Positions 43,036-44,767 of a DNA stretch of 44,767 nucleotides are shown one piece after another. Under the pieces are notes generated by a model, which saw only the letters and a list, made by a program, of their open reading frames with translations, ran no database searches and was not told the origin of the DNA. Positions within the stretch are counted from its first letter, which is position 1, and each line of letters starts with the position of its first letter. The stretch is taken from NCBI GenBank assembly GCA_014323935.1, contig JACOND010000008.1, positions 1 to 44,767 of the forward strand, in the 5' to 3' direction. The translations under genes and the position numbers were made by a program. This DNA comes from Bdellovibrionales bacterium (lineage in GTDB: Bacteria > Bdellovibrionota > Bdellovibrionia > Bdellovibrionales > UBA1609).

Positions 43036-43457
43036 TTAAGAAGCATCTCTTAAAATATCATCAACAGTTATAAGTCTTACTTCACCTTATGAAAGTTTTA
43101 ATTTTGCAACTTCGTTCTTAGTTTCTTTGTTGAAAGATTTTGCTATTCCTTTTAAAGCTATCTATAACAGGTCTTTCAATTTGCCTAGGGGTTTTGAATT
43201 ATCTCTACTGTCGTCTTGTTTTTCATTAGGAGTTGTCAAAATATCTTTCAAATTTAAAAGGGTTAAGACTTTTTATTTACTCTCTCTAATTAAGCTTTTT
43301 AAAGGAACAACTTGGATTTTTAAATTAGAATCTCTAATTCATAAGTTAAATTATAAATTCCATTTTCGGCTTTAAAAGATTCACAATCAGCTTGAGTATA
43401 ATTTTGGAATCCTGCTTTTTGATTTCGTGTAACTTTTTTCTTTTGTAAGGCTTGTAA
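43036..43457 (-). pseudogene. Decayed gene of unknown function
   Basis: Reading the minus strand from about 43457: LQALQKKKVTRNQKAGFQNY and TQADCESFKAENGIYNLTYE, then in other frames DSNLKIQVVPLKSLIRES, LTTPNEKQDDSRDNSKPLGK and SKSFNKETKNEVAKLKLS, then GEVRLITVDDILRDAS with TAA at 43036-43038. The composition is protein-like throughout but broken at several places. The family is unknown. Confidence 0.4.
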
Positions 43458-43488
43458 ATCTATTTATTTGATTTTCCATAAATAACAT

Positions 43489-43530
43489 CCTTTTTTTTAT
43501 AATTTCTCTTACATCCATAAGTCCTTTTTA
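43489..43530 (-). repeat. Short Rpn-derived fragment
   Basis: The segment TTTATAATTTCTCTTACATC followed by CATAAGTCC repeats a block of the Rpn gene at about 41055-41084 and of the relic near 40487-40515. Only this piece remains here. Confidence 0.6.
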
Positions 43531-43645
43531 AATAAAGCTTAAATTACAATAAATCTATAAAAGTAATGTAAACTGACTTTAAAGTTGTCTCAAATTCTAA
43601 AACTAGACTTAATTATTAAACTTTTATTTGCAATTTAAAATTAAT

Positions 43646-43651
43646 TATAAT
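43646..43651 (+). promoter_or_regulatory. Probable -10 element of the pilin gene
   Basis: TATAAT, a perfect -10, lies 38 bases before the ATG. A matching -35 is not convincing (TTTATT at 43623-43628 with a 17-base spacer). I see no sigma-54 GG-N10-GC pattern, the usual control of pilA in many proteobacteria. Confidence 0.45.
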
Positions 43652-43689
43652 ATGATTTGTGAAGTTATTAAACAAAAAGGAGTTTTAAA

Positions 43690-44172
43690 ATGAATCTATT
43701 TATAAAAAAAGAATCTACAAACAAACCTACAAAAATTCAAAGAAAAAGCTTAAGTAAAGGTTTTTCTCTTATAGAGCTTTTGGTCGTTGTTGCTATTATT
43801 GGGGTTTTAGCAGCTGTTGCCATTCCAGCTTATAACAAATACAGAAACAATGCAAAAGCTGCAACTGTAACAAGTTCACTTAACAATATAAACAAAGCCT
43901 TTAAAGCTTGTTTTGCTGTTGAAGATTTTGCAAAATGTGCAACTGATAACATCGATAAGACTTTAGAAGCACAACCTGGTGTAACTATAGGAGGAGGAAC
44001 AAAAGGAACTGCAAAAAGGTGTTTTTCTGTTACATTAGACACGGGGGTTGTTGCTGATCAAGGGCATCTAGGTTGTATAACTTTTGATGGAGATGGTTCA
44101 CTCAGTTCTAAAACAGTTGACGACAGTACTAATAAAGGTACATGTAAGAGTGATTTTACAGTATGTGAATAA
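43690..44172 (+). CDS. pilA: Type IV pilin (PilA-like)
   Basis: 160 aa. The leader of 24 residues ends LSKG, cleaved by prepilin peptidase before Phe25. The mature N-terminus [27 protein letters not shown] has Glu at +5 and is the type IVa pilin helix. The mature protein of 136 residues contains six cysteines (in KACF, KCAT, RCF, GCI, TCK and VCE), allowing up to three disulfides. AAGGAG at 43677-43682 is 7 bases before ATG, and a strong terminator follows, so it is a well-expressed single gene. It probably supplies the pilus subunit for twitching or prey attachment. No pilB, pilC, pilD or pilT is in the window. The leader is longer than the usual 6-10 residues. Confidence 0.9.
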   Translation: MNLFIKKESTNKPTKIQRKSLSKGFSLIELLVVVAIIGVLAAVAIPAYNKYRNNAKAATVTSSLNNINKAFKACFAVEDFAKCATDNIDKTLEAQPGVTIGGGTKGTAKRCFSVTLDTGVVADQGHLGCITFDGDGSLSSKTVDDSTNKGTCKSDFTVCE

Positions 44173-44197
44173 ACCTAGACTTAAAGTAAAAAAAAGA

Positions 44198-44228
44198 GGG
44201 CTAACTCAAAAGTTAGTCCTTTTTTTTT
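44198..44228 (+). terminator. Intrinsic terminator after pilA
   Basis: GGGCTAACT at 44198-44206 pairs with AGTTAGTCC at 44211-44219 (one G-T wobble), with loop CAAA, followed by nine T residues at 44220-44228. It is the clearest terminator in the window. Confidence 0.88.
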
Positions 44229-44710
44229 AAGTCTTTTAGACTTAGTTTTAAATTAAAGTAAAACTTCAAATTAAATAAATTCTTTTCTTCTAGGGTATAG
44301 ACTTAAAATTCCTGTTAAAAAATAAAATTACTTCTTTTTCCTTATCTACTTGCTTAATCATTATCCTTTGGATAAAAGTCTTTAATACACCAAAGAAAAG
44401 TCTCTTTAAGATGATAGCCTTGTTTAAAATGCAACATTTATGAGTCTACCTAAGAGTATAGAAGATTAATATTTATAATTTTATCCAGAAAAGACCTAAA
44501 ATATTGCTCTCATACAAAGAGGGTCAAAAGCAACATCAGCTCGCTTGAAATTCAAAACCTAAATTTATAGACTTTAGCTTTTCTATTTTATGGAGGGGGG
44601 GGGGATTACCTTGTTAAATATTTTTATAAAAGTTATTCTCACAAACTGTGAAGGAATAAAGGTTTTCTAAAAATAAAGAGAATATCTCTAAAATTAGAAG
44701 ACTAGATTTT
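44229..44710. other. Eroded tail region with Rpn fragment and G10 tract
   Basis: No intact gene. On the minus strand at about 44500-44600, KIEKLKSINL and FKRADVAFDPLC resemble the LKIEKDTFEAKRADLVL region of the intact Rpn gene, so it is a possible N-terminal relic. The G10 run at 44595-44604 lies within or just beside it. The remaining bases show no feature. Confidence 0.4.
44595..44604. repeat. G10 homopolymer
   Basis: Ten consecutive G residues in the eroded tail region, the third tract of this exact length. Confidence 0.9.
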
Positions 44711-44767
44711 TTAAGAATTCTTCTTTAATTTTTCAATTTCTTCTTTAGAAAAACCTGTAATCTTAGA
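44711..44767 (-). CDS. C-terminal end of an Rpn-type nuclease (cut by window edge)
   Basis: The minus strand encodes SKITGFSKEEIEKLKKNS followed by TAA, nearly identical to the last residues of the Rpn gene at 40911 (SKITGFSKEEIKKLKNSS). The frame is intact to the window edge, so a further Rpn gene probably extends beyond it. Confidence 0.7.
   Translation of the reverse strand, partial: SKITGFSKEEIEKLKKNS

Noticed and set aside
42762..43375. Plus-strand ORFs of 68 and 82 codons
   Set aside because: No ribosome sites or motifs; the second is antisense to coding-like minus-strand relic sequence.

Overview
This AT-rich window (roughly 30% GC by eye) looks like the chromosome of a Bdellovibrio-like member of the Bdellovibrionota. 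That placement is an inference. It rests on a myxobacterial-type Glt/Agl gliding-machinery cluster, a mevalonate-pathway gene pair, a CcsA-type cytochrome c maturation protein, type IV pilin and pseudopilin genes, and a polyamine pair containing a eukaryotic-type AdoMet decarboxylase. No 16S rRNA or other decisive marker is present. TTG and GTG starts are common, and TGA acts as a stop.

Layout. 1-3930 is an accessory stretch: a decayed ORF, a secreted lysozyme/transglycosylase-like protein, a PD-(D/E)XK nuclease-like protein with a decayed paralogue just upstream, and a GT2 glycosyltransferase with an ambiguous start. 4000-6970 has a near-consensus promoter driving rpmI-rplT, then type 2 IPP isomerase and class II HMG-CoA reductase. 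7165-19676 is the centrepiece: ten tightly packed same-strand genes encoding a TolQ/ExbB-like channel, two ExbD-like proteins, two large helical-repeat periplasmic proteins, a small exported protein, a membrane-anchored TonB-like transducer, a large lipoprotein with an internal tandem repeat, a predicted outer-membrane barrel and a von Willebrand A lipoprotein. Together they fit a proton-driven, envelope-spanning Glt-like machine. ridA follows.

20066-25387 (minus) holds a NadD-RsfS fusion, the E1 beta and E1 alpha subunits of a 2-oxo acid dehydrogenase, and a Prc-like S41 protease. 25388-28690 is an eroded accessory island with two unknown genes, a cytosine-5 DNA methyltransferase relic and other fragments; it ends at tRNA-Trp. 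28833-33206 has a clear promoter, two pseudopilin-like genes, ccsA and gamma-glutamyltransferase. 33711-39710 (minus) carries speE, a eukaryotic-type AdoMet decarboxylase, an unknown lipoprotein, and a FadJ/FadI beta-oxidation pair. A cupin gene follows on the plus strand.

40119-44767 is dominated by copies and relics of Rpn-type (PD-(D/E)XK) nucleases. One is full length but lacks a canonical start. Embedded in it is a monocistronic type IV pilin gene with a strong ribosome binding site and terminator. Three tracts of exactly ten G residues lie in the non-coding or eroded parts. Overall the window shows compact core operons separated by islands of decaying mobile and nuclease genes, as expected of a lineage undergoing gene loss.
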